6,261 nt of DNA. Source: Bacteroidales bacterium. Lineage in GTDB: Bacteria; Bacteroidota; Bacteroidia; Bacteroidales; UBA10428. Of this stretch, positions 6,197 through 6,261 are shown piece after piece (position 1 is the stretch's first letter; each line of letters starts with the position of its first letter). The position numbers and the translations under genes were made by a program. The stretch is taken from positions 1 to 6,261 of the forward strand of contig JAFGOZ010000290.1 of NCBI GenBank assembly GCA_016926235.1. Direction: 5' to 3'. The notes below the pieces were generated by a model that saw nothing but the letters and a program-made list of their open reading frames with translations, had not been told where the DNA came from and searched no databases.

Positions 6197-6261
6197 TTTG
6201 CGGGGAAACTTAAAAATGAGTAACTTTGACATCCCAAAAAATAAAGGTTGTTCTTTGAAAA
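6169..6261 (+). promoter_or_regulatory. Probable rRNA-operon leader with boxA-like element, cut by the right edge
   Basis: TGTTCTTTGAAA (6249-6260) matches 9 of 12 positions of the E. coli rRNA boxA antitermination site TGCTCTTTAACA. It also resembles the GTTCTTTGAMA-type sequence I recall from leaders ahead of 16S genes in Bacteroidota. With the tandem promoters before it, this suggests that a 16S rRNA gene begins to the right of the window. No mature rRNA is present here. The alternative is a protein gene starting at ATG 6216 (MSNFDIPKNKGC...), with GGGGAA at 6202-6207 as a possible ribosome-binding site. Confidence 0.55.
6197..6228 (+). promoter_or_regulatory. Plus-strand promoter PC (TTTG-N20-TAACTTTG)
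   Basis: TTTG (6197-6200), a 20-nt spacer and TAACTTTG (6221-6228) again fit the consensus exactly, 64 bp downstream of PB. The expected start is near 6233-6235. An ATG at 6216 lies within this promoter; if that ATG were a true start codon, this box would be fortuitous. Closely spaced tandem promoters are typical of rRNA operons. Confidence 0.55.

Noticed and set aside
6216..6261. Start of a plus-strand protein gene (MSNFDIPKNKGCSLK...)
   Set aside because: GGGGAA upstream gives it some support, but the ATG lies within promoter PC and the frame runs over the boxA-like element. An rRNA leader explains the region better. It is kept only as an alternative.
1..6261. CRISPR array, insertion sequence, tRNA or prophage
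   Set aside because: No regularly spaced direct repeats, transposase motifs, terminal repeats or cloverleaf were seen on either strand.

Overview
The window looks like Bacteroidota DNA. Coding sequence is moderately AT-rich, intergenic DNA is very AT-rich, promoters fit the Bacteroidota pattern TTTG-N19..21-TAnnTTTG, and the one gene encodes a secreted modular protein of a kind common in glycan-degrading members of that phylum. The genus cannot be told from this window. Translation was done by hand, and domain names come from motif recognition, not from profile searches.

Positions 1-5274 (minus strand) form one uninterrupted reading frame of 1758 codons. It starts at an ATG at 5274 and runs off the left edge without a stop. 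The product begins with a signal peptide. In order it then has: CBM6-like; CBM6-like; a jelly-roll carbohydrate-binding-like domain; a FISUMP domain (Fibrobacter succinogenes major paralogous domain); CBM6-like; a Big2 Ig-like domain; a discoidin-like domain; a starch-binding CBM26-like domain; CBM6-like; a second copy of the jelly-roll domain; and two to three Big2-like Ig domains, the last cut by the window edge. No catalytic domain is visible, so this looks like a large secreted or surface glycan-binding protein, or the non-catalytic part of a giant enzyme whose remainder lies to the left. The CBM6 plus jelly-roll pair occurs twice with a similar linker, which points to internal segmental duplication.

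Positions 5275-5999 are AT-rich DNA with no convincing gene. They hold one good promoter candidate for the large gene (minus strand, 5523-5554), which implies a leader of roughly 240 nt.

Positions 6000-6261 look like a control region for something transcribed rightward. Three plus-strand promoters in tandem, a perfect 15-bp A/T-only inverted repeat just upstream of the second, a leader hairpin and a boxA-like sequence at the extreme right edge together suggest the leader of a ribosomal RNA operon beginning just outside the window. No rRNA sequence is inside the window, so this is an inference. The large gene and the rightward unit are divergently transcribed and share an intergenic region of about 0.95 kb.
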